A stretch of 14,866 nt of DNA from Candidatus Altimarinota bacterium (GCA_021129445.1 JAJOLG010000043.1:1-14866), one strand, 5' to 3'. Counted from the stretch's first letter, positions 1 to 9,319 are shown. The notes: generated from the sequence alone by a model not told the origin. Numbers and translations: made by a program.

Positions 1-151
1 TAATTTTATGAGGATTTCAAATTTTTTCTTTAAAAGATTGAATTACAAATTTTAAAATTTTAGGATTTTCCAAAATTATTGAAATATCTTTAAAATTTAT
101 TCATTTTTTTGGAAAATTTTCTACTTCGCTAATATATTTTTTTAAATCCAT
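1..151 (-). CDS. apt: Adenine phosphoribosyltransferase, N-terminal part (runs off the window)
   Basis: The first 50 residues, read leftward from the ATG at 151 with TGA as Gly, begin MDLKKYISEVENFPKKGINF and continue with KDISIILENP. This is the typical start of bacterial Apt, where a short helix precedes the FPxxGIxFKDI motif. The enzyme salvages adenine, converting adenine and PRPP to AMP in the cytoplasm, which suits a reduced, host-dependent genome. The PRPP-binding loop lies outside the window, so completeness and activity cannot be judged. Two glycines, those of KKGINF and KIGNP, are TGA. The gene lies 105 bases downstream of typA, behind a terminator-like hairpin. No Shine-Dalgarno sequence is visible before the start. 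The identification rests on the N-terminus only but the match is specific. Confidence 0.85.
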
Positions 152-198
152 AAAATTTTTTTATTTTTTTTATTCTGAATTTAAAATTTTTTTATGTC

Positions 199-226
199 AA
201 AAAAAAATCCAAAAATTTTTTTTGGA
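199..226 (-). terminator. Rho-independent terminator after typA
   Basis: TCCAAAAA (208-215) and TTTTTGGA (219-226) form a perfect 8-bp stem with a 3-base loop. On the minus strand the stem is followed by a T-tract (complement of the A-run at about 199-207). It lies about 30 bases beyond the typA stop and separates typA from apt. The stem is AT-rich, so its strength is uncertain. Confidence 0.55.
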
Positions 227-256
227 ATTTTAGTCTTTTAGAAATTTTTTTACAAA

Positions 257-2059
257 TTATTTTCTTACATGTTTTTTTCTTTCGTTTTCAGTTAAGTAAA
301 TTTTTCTAATTCTAATATTTTTAGGAGTAATTTCAACATATTCATCAGGTCAAATGTAATCAAGCGCTTCTTCAAGAGACATTAAATGTGGTGAAGTTAA
401 TTTTAATGCCTCATCTGTTCATGAAGCTCTCACATTTGTCAATTTTTTATTTTTTGTTGCGTTTACAACCAAATCATTTCATTTTAAATGTTCTCAAATA
501 ATCATTCAAATATAAACTTCAGTTGCAGCTTCAACAAATAGTGGTCATCTGTCTTGTAATCAGAAAAGTGAGTATGCCATTGTTTTTCAAGTTTCTCATG
601 AAATCATCGATCAAACATCTCTTTTTGCGATTTCTCATTTGTAATCTCAGTAATGTGAAAATGATGATGCTAGAATTCATTCTCATTTTGTATCAACTGT
701 AAAAACATTTTTATATCACAAAAGTCATCTTGATGGAACTGTGAATTCCATTGAAACAATTCAGTTGTCAGTCACCATATTTGTCATTTCTCATTTTCTT
801 TTTCATAATTTTTCAATTACAGCTCAAGAAAATTCTTCTGGGACATTTACAACAACATTTTCCATTGGCTCAGTGACATTTCAGTTTTCATCTGTTTTGA
901 AAACCACTTTTGGAGCTCAAACTTGCAGTTCAAATCATTCTCTTCTCATCGTTTCGATTAAAACTGAAAGATGTAATTCTCATCTTCAATAAACTGTAAA
1001 AGCATTTTCTCATCAGAATTCAACATGAAGTCAAACATTTGTTTCAAGTTCTTTTTCAAGTCTATCTCTAATATTTCTTGAAGTTAAAAATTTTCATTCT
1101 TTTCAGGCAAAAGGTGAGTCGTTTGGTAAGAAATCCATTGATAAAGTTGCTTCATCAATTGTAATTGGTGGAAGTGGTTCTTGGTCTACATCTTCACATA
1201 TTGTTTCTCAAACAAAAATATCTGGAATTCATGCGATTGTAATTACATCTCATGCAACTCATTCTTGAACTTCTGCTTTTCTATTTAATCATAAAGTTGT
1301 GTAAATTTTAGAAATTTTTCAAGTTCTTGATTTTCCATCATTTCAAATAACTGTTACAGTTTGTCATGTTTTTACTTTTCACTCATAAACTCTTCAAAGT
1401 CACATTCTTCAAAGAAAATTATCATATTCAAGATTTATAACTTGCATTTTTAGTTTTGCATCAGTGTTATTTCAGGCTTCTGGTACTACATCCATAATTA
1501 AATCAAAAAGTGGGGTAATATCTTTTTTTTCATCATCTAAATTTTTAATTGCAATTCAATCTTTTCAAATTGCATAAATCATTGGAAATTCAAGCTGTTC
1601 ATCACTTGCTCAAAGTTGTGCAAATAAATCAAAAACCATATCGTGAACCTCATCTGGTCTTGCAGCTGGTTTATCGATTTTATTGATAATAACAATTGGT
1701 TTTAATCATAATTCCAAAGATTTTTTCAAAACAAATTTTGTTTGAGGCATTGGTCATTCGTAAGCATCAACAAGTAAACAAACACAATCAACCATTTTTA
1801 AAACCCTTTCAACTTCTGATCAAAAATCAGCATGACCAGGAGTATCCATAATGTTTATTTTACAATCTTTGTATTGAATTGAAGTATTTTTTGCATAAAT
1901 TGTAATTCATCTTTCTTTTTCTTGATCGTCAGAATCCATAACACAAGTTTCAACAGATTCGTGTCATTTAAAAGTTCAAGATTGTTTTAAAAGTGCATCA
2001 ACTAAAGTTGTTTTTCAGTGATCAACATGGGCAATAATTGCAATATTTCTGTAAGACAT
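257..2059 (-). CDS. typA: GTP-binding protein TypA/BipA
   Basis: A continuous 600-residue frame with TGA as Gly; family members are about 600-615 aa. TypA is a ribosome-associated translational GTPase related to EF-G, linked to 50S assembly and stress growth. The start [20 protein letters not shown] contains the G1/P-loop. It is followed by [11 protein letters not shown] (switch I, G2), [15 protein letters not shown] (G3) and [13 protein letters not shown] (G4). Later come the domain III/V signatures NDSPFAGKEGKF and [13 protein letters not shown], and the C-terminal signature [14 protein letters not shown]. The ATG at 2059 is the natural family start. The stop is TAA at 257-259. No Shine-Dalgarno motif precedes it; instead a terminator-like hairpin (2077-2102) ends about 17 bases upstream. 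Almost every glycine is TGA, including that of DHGKTT. Confidence 0.97.
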
Positions 2060-2076
2060 AAAATTTGATTAAATTA

Positions 2077-2102
2077 AAAAAAGATGCAAATGCATCTTTT
2101 TT
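2077..2102 (-). terminator. Terminator hairpin between the FecR-like gene and typA
   Basis: AAAAAAGATGCA (2077-2088), a 2-base loop and TGCATCTTTTTT (2091-2102) form a perfect 12-bp inverted repeat. Its central GATGCA/TGCATC core is unusually GC-rich for this window. On the minus strand it follows the stop of the FecR-like gene by about 32 bases and is trailed by T residues, as expected of a terminator. It also ends only about 17 bases before the typA ATG. It could therefore sit in a typA leader if transcription starts upstream. Confidence 0.7.
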
Positions 2103-2133
2103 AGGATAAAATTTTATTTTTATAAAGCAAATT

Positions 2134-4710
2134 TTAATCTGTAATCCAAGCTCAATCTATTAGTTCATCAGGAATATTATTTCAATAATTTAATTGTCTT
2201 ATTTTTTCTAATCTTAATAGTTCAGCTTGTCTTTTCTTTTCTTCTTCTATTTTTTCTTGTTCTAAGTTTTCAATATTTTTATTTATAAATTTAATCCTTT
2301 CAATTAAATTATTTACAGAAACATTTTCAAAATCTTCAATATGGTCTAATAAACTAAATCTTGCATTTGTAAAAATTTTCTTTCAAACATAATAATCTCA
2401 AGATAAAATTCAATCTCATGAACTCATTTTTAATCATTTGTAAATTTTAAATCAATCAATTTTATCTTTTCATAAAAATACATCTTCTGTTTTTACTCAC
2501 AATCAAGCTAAATCTGCTAAAACTTGCGTTAAATTTTCATTTCTTAATAAATAATCTCAATAAATTTTTTCAATTTGTGGTTTTAAATTTTTTGCTAATT
2601 TTATTTCAGCTAATTTTTTATTTAAATCACCTGAAATTATTTCTCATTTTTCATCTAAAATTTCAACATTTTCAACATTCCAGGAAATTAATTGTATATT
2701 CAAAGAAATATTTATTTTATCATATTTTTTAGTTTTTGCATTTTGAACTGCAAATTTTTTATCTCAAATTTTAGAAATAAACTCTGAGTCTGTAAATATT
2801 CAAACTGATTCTAAATATTTTCTTACAAGTTCTTTTTTCAAAAAGTCTTCGTGTGAAAATTCTTTATTTTCAAGTCATTGAAAAACATTTGATGGTTGGT
2901 CGCTGAAAACAGATGCTGTATAGTTATTTTTTGCTATTAATTCCTTAAATTGGAGCATTGTCATTGATCAATGTCAATCAAACTTTGAATTTCAGTCAGC
3001 GGATTTTATTTTAGAAACAATTTTTGTGTTGATATTATAAACTACATCGTATTTTTTTCAATTAAATTCAATTGAGTTTACAAAAAACATACTTCATCAC
3101 TTCATAAACTCTTTAATGTTTTTTCAATCAATTTTAAATCAATATTTTTCAAATTCTTCGATTATTGTTTCTTTATCATCATTTTTTGTAATTTTAACCT
3201 CTTTAAATTTTATCGGTTTAAATGAATCAAGTAATTTTTTTAATTCTTGTTCTTTTTTTTGTTTTTCTGCCTCAGCTTTTTTTAATTCTTCAATATCTTT
3301 CATATTTTTTTCATCAGCTGATCAGTGAAAAATTCATTTTGCAGAATCCAAAAGTTTTTGATAGTTATCAAAGTTTTTATCATAATCTGCCAAAATTTTT
3401 GCTAATTCTTTATTTTCTCAAATATTTTCATAAATAATTTTATTTACTAAAATATAATCAATCTCTTTAAATTTTTTTTCTTCAAGTAATAAGTCAATAA
3501 AGTCTGAATTTACTCAAATAAAATGTTGTATTTTTGAAATGTATTTTGATAAATCTTTCGATTGTTCTGCATTTTTTTTCATTTTTGCTAAAATTTTTGC
3601 AGAAATTTTATTTCTAAAATCATAAATTTTTTGAAAAGAAAATTGTAAATTATTTTTTAAGATTCAATCAATTAAATAAAATCAAATTTCTAAATTTTTT
3701 AAATTATTTTCATTTTTAAATGATTTTTTTGTATTTTCTAAAAAATAATCAAAATTTTTCACATCTGCCATGGAAATATTTTTTTGTAGATAAAAAATAT
3801 TTTCAATGAAAGAAATTTTTTTACCTTCAAATTTTTTTATTCACTCATCAAAAAAATATTTTCCTTTTAAAAACGAAATTTTTTCAATATTTTTTAGTAA
3901 TTTTTCTTTAAATTCTGGATTTGATAAAATATCTTTATTTAAACATTTTTCTTTTGCAGAAGTGTAGAATCTTGCAATATTTTTAAATCATTCCTTTTCT
4001 TTTTCGGATAAATCTGCAATTGCTTGAATACATTCATTAAATTTTCATTTTTCTTTAAAAGAAAAGTATTTTTCTCTTTTGCTCTTAAAAACTATAAACG
4101 AAGATAAAATATCTGTTAAAAAATTATTTTTTATTTCAATATTATATTTTGAAAATTGGTCATTTGGGAAGATTTTATCGATTTTTTTTGGTAAAATACT
4201 TTTTGATATTTGTATTTCATTTCAAGAAATTTCTGCACTGTATCAAGGCAAAAGATTTTTTTCTTTTCAGTTAAAAATAATTTTATTTATTCAATAAAGT
4301 GATAAAATTTCTGTTGATAAACTTCATTTGTAAACTGTAATTCAAGAATCTTTTAGTTTTATTTTGATGTCTCAAACAGATAAATTAAAATCATCAAAAG
4401 ATGAAATTCTTACTTGTCATTTATTTAATTCTCAATTAGAAAAATCAGAAATTTTCATTTCAGAGTTTTTTTGAATTTTAATCAATAGTTTTTCGTTGAA
4501 GTTAAAAGAAATCGAATTGTCTTTTGTTGAGATTGTATCTCAAACTGAAAAATCAACAATTTCTTTTCATGTTTCATCGTTTTTTATGTTTACAATATTT
4601 GTTTCAACTGTGAAATCATTATCAGCAAAGACAAAAAGTCAGTTGATAAATGATAAAATTAACATTACCGATACAATTTTTTTCAATTGTTTAATTGTGT
4701 TTTTGTTCAT
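2134..4710 (-). CDS. Large secreted protein with FecR-like domain
   Basis: An 858-residue frame from ATG 4710 to TAA 2134-2136, decoded with TGA as Gly. Residues 1-29 form a signal peptide: a basic start (MNKNTIKQLKK), a hydrophobic stretch (IVSVMLILSFINGLFV), and a likely cut after VFA. Residues about 35-165 resemble a FecR domain: SVGDTISTKDNSISFNF, then LLIKIQKNSEMKI, LNKGQVRI, SGITVYKGS and KNLLPGYSAEI. These match the GDxIxT, surface-strand and 'G.v.v' pattern of that family. Residues about 180-465 are Lys/Phe/Ile-rich and look helical. A charged coiled coil follows (about 465-492, EELKKAEAEKQKKEQELKK), then an uncharacterised region, and a second charged coil near the C-terminus (about 800-845). 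There is no sorting signal or C-terminal membrane segment. The protein is presumably exported and may bind a surface polymer. The specific function is unknown to me, and the domain call is by pattern only. Confidence 0.75.
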
Positions 4711-4830
4711 TTTTTTTATTTTTGTTTTTAAAAATCTGAATATTTTACTGAAAAAATAATTTTTATCAGTTAAAAATATTTTACTAATTATAAAAATATT
4801 TTTTTTTATTAAAAATTTTTTTCATAATTA

Positions 4831-4859
4831 AAAAAATTCTGAGTTTATCAGAATTTTTT
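4831..4859 (-). terminator. Terminator of the surface-protein unit
   Basis: AAAAAATTCTGA (4831-4842), loop GTTTA, and TCAGAATTTTTT (4848-4859) form a perfect 12-bp stem. On the minus strand the stem ends in a T-run. It lies 135 bases past the stop of the 333-aa surface protein and upstream of the FecR-like gene. It would end the 7083-to-4995 transcript. The symmetric A/T tails mean it could work in both directions. Confidence 0.7.
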
Positions 4860-4870
4860 GTTGAACTGTT

Positions 4871-4977
4871 GTCATTTTAGGTGTTGTTTCTGTTTTAAGA
4901 AATCATTCGTCGTTTTACCACTCAGGATGATAAAAATCGATGTTATTTTGAGCAATGCGAAGAATTTATTCTTCTAG
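4871..4977. repeat. Decayed inverted-repeat element (CTGAG/GCGAAG type)
   Basis: This non-coding stretch is richer in G and C than its surroundings. It carries CCACTCAGGATGATA (4918-4932) on the plus strand and, just beyond, TTATTTTGAGCAATGCGAAG (4943-4962). Read together, one arm has the form TCATCCTGAG...CGACGAATGATT on the minus strand and the other TTATTTTGAG...GCGAAGAATT on the plus strand. They make an imperfect inverted pair. A third, weaker copy may start at GTCATTTTAGGTG (4871). From memory, similar TCATYCTGAGYG...GCGAAGAATC-like sequences are dispersed in many bacterial genomes; that resemblance is recalled, not searched. It lies in the 3' UTR of the surface-protein unit. No coding frame is apparent. 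Confidence 0.4.
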
Positions 4978-4994
4978 TTTTTTAGTATACAAAT

Positions 4995-5996
4995 TTAAAT
5001 ATTTTTTCTCCTTCTAAAAAAATATGCAAGAATTATCGATAAAAATCATAATCCAAAAATCATATCTTCCGGTCATGATTGACTTAATTTTTTTGCTTTT
5101 TGCAAGACTGGGACATTTTGGTATTCTTGTACATTTTGTTGTACATTATTTTGTATATTTTGTGATCATTCAACTCAAATTCAAAATCACTGATTTTGGG
5201 TATTTCAGAAAAAAGATTCTGCGCTTCAATGCATTTCGGCTGTGTCTTCTGGGATATCTTTTAGCATTGCTTTTTGAGCAACTAAATTCATATCAACGGT
5301 ATGTAAATTTTGTTTAAAAATCGTTGTTTTTGGTTTTTTAACTTCAATTGTGTCTACTCTTTGTTCTATTTTTTGTGCAGAATTATGAAAATTTTCTTCG
5401 TTTGTTGTTTTTTCTTCATTTAAAAATGATGATAAATTATCAGTTTCATCAATTGTTTCTTTTTTTAGTAAGTCAGTTTCAGGAAATTGTTTTTCATTTT
5501 TTGTAGTTTCTTGTAATAAATTTGTTTCCTCTGTTTTTTTATTATTTAATTTTTCATCTGTTGTTTCTCAAAATAAATCATTGATTAAATTTTCAGTGTC
5601 GTCCTTTTTGTTTTCTTTTTCAATCGTTGTTCATGTAGAAATGCTTCAAGTTTCGGTTCATCCAGTTCAAGTACTTGCTTCATCGAAAGTTAAATCCAAA
5701 TCTCAAAGCAAATTTTCTCATCATCAATTTTCATCTCATCAAACTGTTTCTGCATTTGTATTTTGAATTTCTTGTGTCATTGTTGGAAACATTAGATTTG
5801 CAGAAAATTCTGTTCATGACATTTGACCTGCTCAAACAACGAAAATCATTGCCATTGTTGAAATTCATGCTCAAAATAAATGTTTTTTATTTTCTGCGAA
5901 AAATAAAGACAATTTATTTTTATTTTCTAAAACATTTTCAATTTGTGATTTTGTTTTATTTCTTCCTGATTCTATTGTTGTCCATTTAATTTTCAT
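4995..5996 (-). CDS. Surface protein with low-complexity stalk and LPXTG-like tail (LSQSG)
   Basis: A 333-residue protein from ATG 5996 to TAA 4995-4997. Its N-terminus is basic, followed by a hydrophobic segment at about 39-57 (HLFGAGISTMAMIFVVGAG), an atypically late signal or anchor. A Gly/Thr-rich stretch (about 85-124: VGGDENGGGENLLGD, STGTGGTETGSISTGT) follows. Next is an acidic Lys/Glu/Thr linker (125-220), then a Gln/Asn-rich part (263-295, NIQNNVQQNVQEYQNV). The C-terminus has the three-part layout of a sortase substrate: LSQSG-PE (304-310), a hydrophobic helix (IFGLGFLSIILAYFF) and an RRRKNI tail. LSQSG differs from LPXTG at two positions. All the Gly-rich runs are mostly TGA codons, so standard-code annotation would shatter the gene. 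It starts 31 bases after the cohesin/FnIII gene and is probably co-transcribed with it. I recognise no enzymatic domain. The likely role is a wall or surface stalk. Confidence 0.8.
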
Positions 5997-6027
5997 AGTA
6001 TTTTATTATTTTTTATTTTTATTTTTT

Positions 6028-7083
6028 TTAAATATATTTTTTTCTGTAAATAAAAATTCATATTGCAAAAGAAATAATTAGTGCAAAAATTAAAGTTTCA
6101 GTTGGTCAAGTTTGCGCATTTTTTGCGATTTTTTTATTTTGAATATTTTTATTTATAAAATTATTTTTATTTTTATAAACAACATTTTGTGAAGTTTCTG
6201 TGATTTTTTGCACTTGTGAAATTTTTGAAAGAGGAGAGGTTGAAGTCATTTTTTTTCAAATAATTACAGCTTCTTCATTTGAATAATCCGATTCAATATT
6301 TCAATTTCAAACAGCAGTTATTGCGAAAAAATATTGTTCTCAGGTTTGAAGTCCTCATAATTTGTAAATATTAATATCAGGAACAAGCCTTCTTTGAAGG
6401 TATCTTCAAGAAGTTTTTCAGTAATAAATATAATATTGTTTTGCTCATTGAACTTTATTCCAAGCCAAAGTTGCTGATCAAATTTCAGTATCAATTTTTA
6501 GTCAAGTTGGTCTTTCGATATAATTTGTTTCAACTTGTAATTGAATATTATTTTGTTTAATTTCAGTTTTTTCAATTTTTGGTGTTTCAAATTTTAGAGA
6601 TTTTGGTTCTCATTTTAAAGTGTTTACAGGAAATCAATTTTCAAAAACCATTACTGAAACCTTTCATCAATCTGTTTGATAATCGTGAAATCTGATTTCT
6701 CATCAATCTTTTATAATTTCACAATTTATTTTTGCAACATTTATTTTTGAATCTGCAACATCTCACGATAGCGATGATCTTCAAATTTTTATGATATTTC
6801 AAGAAATATTTGATTCTCATGGAACCACAAAATCAAATGCAGAATCATCTGTGTTTATTGATTTACAATCAATTTTATTCTTGTCAAATTCAAGCCAAGA
6901 TTGAACCGAAGTTATATTTTGATTTGATGGATTATCAATATCAATTGAAATTACGACATTTTTTCAGTTTTGAGAAATTTTACTCAAAATCAAATCGGTA
7001 TTTGCTTGAATGGCAAATGTTGTCGATGCGATTGACATTAAAGCTAATCAGATTAAAACCTTTTTAAAGTTAGTTTTTTTCAT
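6028..7083 (-). CDS. Secreted cohesin-like / fibronectin type III protein with sortase-like tail (AQTG)
   Basis: A 351-residue protein from ATG 7083 to TAA 6028-6030. The signal peptide is clear (MKKTNFKKVLIGLALMSIAS, then TTFA, cut near residue 24). Residues about 28-155 resemble a cohesin fold: alternating strands such as NVVISIDIDNPS, SVQSWLEFDKNKI, INVAKINCEII and VSVMVFENG. Residues about 191-278 match a fibronectin type III domain: TLAWNKVQGAKQYYIYYGK, then GLQTGEQYFFAITAVG and SDYSNE. A Lys/Asn-rich linker leads to NAQTG-PTE (322-329), a hydrophobic helix (LIFALIISFAIGIFI) and YRKKYI. This is a sortase-type anchor in which the TG glycine is TGA. Cohesin and FnIII modules usually mediate protein-protein or carbohydrate adhesion at the cell surface, so an adhesin or scaffold role is inferred. 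It is the first gene of a two-gene unit. No sortase gene is in this window. Confidence 0.82.
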
Positions 7084-7125
7084 ATTTTTTATTTTTGTTT
7101 TTTTAAAATCAGATAATTTTACTCA

Positions 7126-7155
7126 AAAAAAAAATATTTTCGCGAAGAAAATATT
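7126..7155 (-). terminator. Terminator after rsmE
   Basis: AATATTTTC (7133-7141), loop GCGAA, and GAAAATATT (7147-7155) pair perfectly over 9 bp. On the minus strand a run of T (complement of 7125-7134) follows. It lies about 33 bases past the rsmE stop and upstream of the cohesin/FnIII gene, so it should end the RmuC-like/rsmE transcript. Confidence 0.75.
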
Positions 7156-7187
7156 GATTATTTTTTAAAATATTTTATTTTATCAAA

Positions 7188-7925
7188 TTATAAAATCCTT
7201 GAAATGGCACAAATTATTGCAGTTTCAAGTCTTAAAATGTTTGTTCAAAGTGTTAAAAATTCGCAATTTTTTTCTTTTGCAGTCTGAACTTCCTTTTCAG
7301 AAAAACCTCATTCTGGTCAAATTATTAAATTTATTTCTTGCGGATATCATCAATTTTTTATAATATCAAATTGAGATTTTAAATTTTCTCATCTTGAATC
7401 GAAAAAGTAAAATTTTTCTTTTTCATCAAAAATTTTTTCAAATTTGTTAAAATCTTTCAATTTTGGTAAAAAAAATCTTTCAGACTGCTCAGATGCTTCT
7501 TTGATTATCAAATTATTTCTTTCAATTTTATTTGGATATTTGGCATTGCAAAAATCTGAAAAAAACGGATGAAATTCGCAAACTCAAAGCTCGGTTCATT
7601 TTTGTAAAATAAATTCAAATTTTTCTTTTGACTTTGGAAGTGCAAAAAATAAATTTATTTTTTTGTTTCATCAAAAATTTTTATCATCAGAAAAAAATTT
7701 TTCTTTATCTAAAAAAATTTTTTCCAAGATTTTTATTTCAAAAAATTTTTTTTCAATTCAAATAATTTCACATAAAAATTTTCATCATTTTCAATCCAAA
7801 ACAAAAATTTTATCTCAAATTTTTCATCTTAAAATTTTTGTAAACTGGTTTATAATTGATTTTTCTGTGATTTTTCCGAATTTTTCATCCGATAAGAATT
7901 CTATTTTTGTAAAAAAATGTTGCAT
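7188..7925 (-). CDS. rsmE: 16S rRNA (uracil-1498-N3)-methyltransferase RsmE
   Basis: A 245-residue frame from ATG 7925 to TAA 7188-7190; typical length is 230-250. RsmE is a SPOUT (trefoil-knot) SAM-dependent enzyme that methylates U1498 of 16S rRNA in the assembled 30S subunit. Visible landmarks are an N-terminal PUA-like part (about 1-75), NLFFALPKSKEKFEFILQKG (91-110) with TELGV, KEASEQSER (142-150), and the SAM-binding knot INLIIGPEGGFSEKEV (198-213). The C-terminal LTLGTNILRLETAIICAISR (225-244) is diagnostic. It starts 1 base after the stop of the RmuC-like gene, so the two are translationally coupled or at least co-transcribed. A strong terminator follows. Lysine and phenylalanine are heavily enriched, reflecting the AT bias. 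Confidence 0.95.
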
Positions 7926-7926
7926 T

Positions 7927-9246
7927 TTAAATAATCTCAATTTGTTCAATTTCTTTTTTATCAATCTCCGCTTTTTTTGGTAAAATTATTTTTTTAATCT
8001 CATCAATTTGATGTTTTGGGTCTTGAATAAATTTTTTCAGATCAGTTGGTTTGAAATTTTCAAGCCTGATTTTTGATTTTTTATCTTCGATTTCATCAAG
8101 CATTTCTCATCAAAGTTCATTTTTCAGTTTTGAAACTTTCAATCATTGCAAACTCGACAAAATATCAATTGCATTTCTGTGAGAAATGTGTTGATCATAA
8201 GCCGCAAGGACATTTATAATATTTTCTCTTTCCTGCGGGTCGATTTTTTCCAAATTTTCATATTCAGAAATTTTTTTGAAAGATGCCAAAATTGATTCAA
8301 AACTTTCGATTGAAATTGCAAATAAATTGTATCAATCTTCATAAAATGAAATTTTTTTCATTTTTATGAAATCTTGTGTTGGAACGATAAAATACACGGT
8401 TTTGTAGATTTCATCACAATTTTTTGCAGACTTGATTTTTTTTACAGTTGATTTAACTTGTTCATTGATATACCCTTGAATGTCTTTTGATTTAGACAAT
8501 TTTGCATCAAAAATAATATATTGCCCTAAAAATTCCACCAAAAAATCAGGTTTGAATTTCCCATCAAAACTTTCTGGAAGTGTTATATTTTCATAAAAAT
8601 TAAAATTAAAATCAGGTTTTTTACAAACCTCTTTCATTTTTGATATTGAATTTATTTCGTGTTCAGCCCAAATTCTGTCCCTATTTTTTTCTTCTTCTAA
8701 TTTTTTTTCTTCATCTTCCTTTCTAATTCTCGCTTTTTCATCTTCAAGTGCTTTTCTTGATTCTTCAAGTTCGGCAAGTTTTCTTTCAAAATCCTTTGTT
8801 TTTTTGGTTTTTTCTTGTTCGAGTTCAGCTTCAAGTTTTGCAATTTTTGTTGTTAATTCATCATTTTTTTCTTGTAAATTTGAATATTTTTCTTTTAGCG
8901 GTGCAAATTCTGCAAACATTTGTTTTGCTTTTCATTGAGCAATATTTTTTTCTTCAACTTCTTGTTTGATTTGATTTTCTTTTTCTCAAAAAATCTCATT
9001 TTTTTTATCAAGTTCGACTTTTGTTCTGATATTTTCTTCTGATAAAACTCTTCTTTCTCATTCAAGTTCTGCAATTTTATTTTTTAATTCATTTTGAATT
9101 TCTAGATTTTTTTCTTCAATTTTTTCAATTTCTTTTTCTAGTTTTTCCTCAAAATTTTCTCATTTTTTAGAAAAAAATTTATCAAAAACTAAAAAACCTA
9201 AGATTCAAAAAATTCAGATTGCTGTGATTAGTGTTGTGAATTCCAT
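7927..9246 (-). CDS. RmuC-like membrane-anchored coiled-coil PD-(D/E)XK protein
   Basis: A 439-residue frame from ATG 9246 to TAA 7927-7929. The layout is an N-terminal membrane helix (about 5-22, TLITAIGIFGILGFLVF), a long charged coiled coil (about 30-195, with LEEEKNRDRIWAEHEI near its end) and a C-terminal domain. That domain contains KPDFLVEFLGQYIIFDAKLS (about 232-251). PDF plus the later DAK lysine fit a PD-(D/E)XK nuclease core. This order (TM, coiled coil, nuclease domain with an IDAK-like strand) is that of RmuC, a protein associated with limiting DNA inversions and rearrangement in E. coli. The RmuC N-terminal WGE-like motif is not obvious, so I call it RmuC-like. Reading with the standard code yields only residues 110-304. 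It precedes rsmE by 1 base. The enzymatic activity is inferred from motif and layout. Confidence 0.72.
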
Positions 9247-9288
9247 TATTTTAATATTTAATAGTGATTGTTTTTTTAGTTTTTGTCA

Positions 9289-9319
9289 TATATAAAAAAT
9301 ATTTTTTTTCATTATTCAA
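9289..9319 (-). promoter_or_regulatory. Possible sigma70-type promoter for the RmuC-like/rsmE unit
   Basis: On the minus strand TTGAAT (complement of 9314-9319) is followed after 19 bases by TATATA (9289-9294), about 43 bases before the ATG at 9246. The hexamers are reasonable but the spacer is long. In sequence this AT-rich, chance matches are frequent, so this is weak. Confidence 0.25.

Noticed and set aside
152-256. Small gene between apt and typA
   Set aside because: There are only A/T runs and a hairpin; no start with a plausible product.
741-992. Plus-strand open frame inside typA
   Set aside because: It lies opposite the continuous TypA reading frame and shows no family features.
4959-4974. 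GAAGAA-TTTA-TTCTTC hairpin as terminator of the surface-protein unit
   Set aside because: Its T-tract is on the plus strand, the wrong side for the minus-strand unit; the 4831-4859 hairpin fits better.
5024-5317. Plus-strand 97-codon frame rich in Phe/Leu/Ile
   Set aside because: It is the antisense of the C-terminal Gln/Asn-rich and anchor region of the 333-aa surface protein; the hydrophobicity comes from AT-rich codons.
8332-8919. Minus-strand 195-aa stand-alone coiled-coil protein
   Set aside because: It is only the piece of the RmuC-like gene between two TGA glycine codons; the real gene spans 7927-9246.
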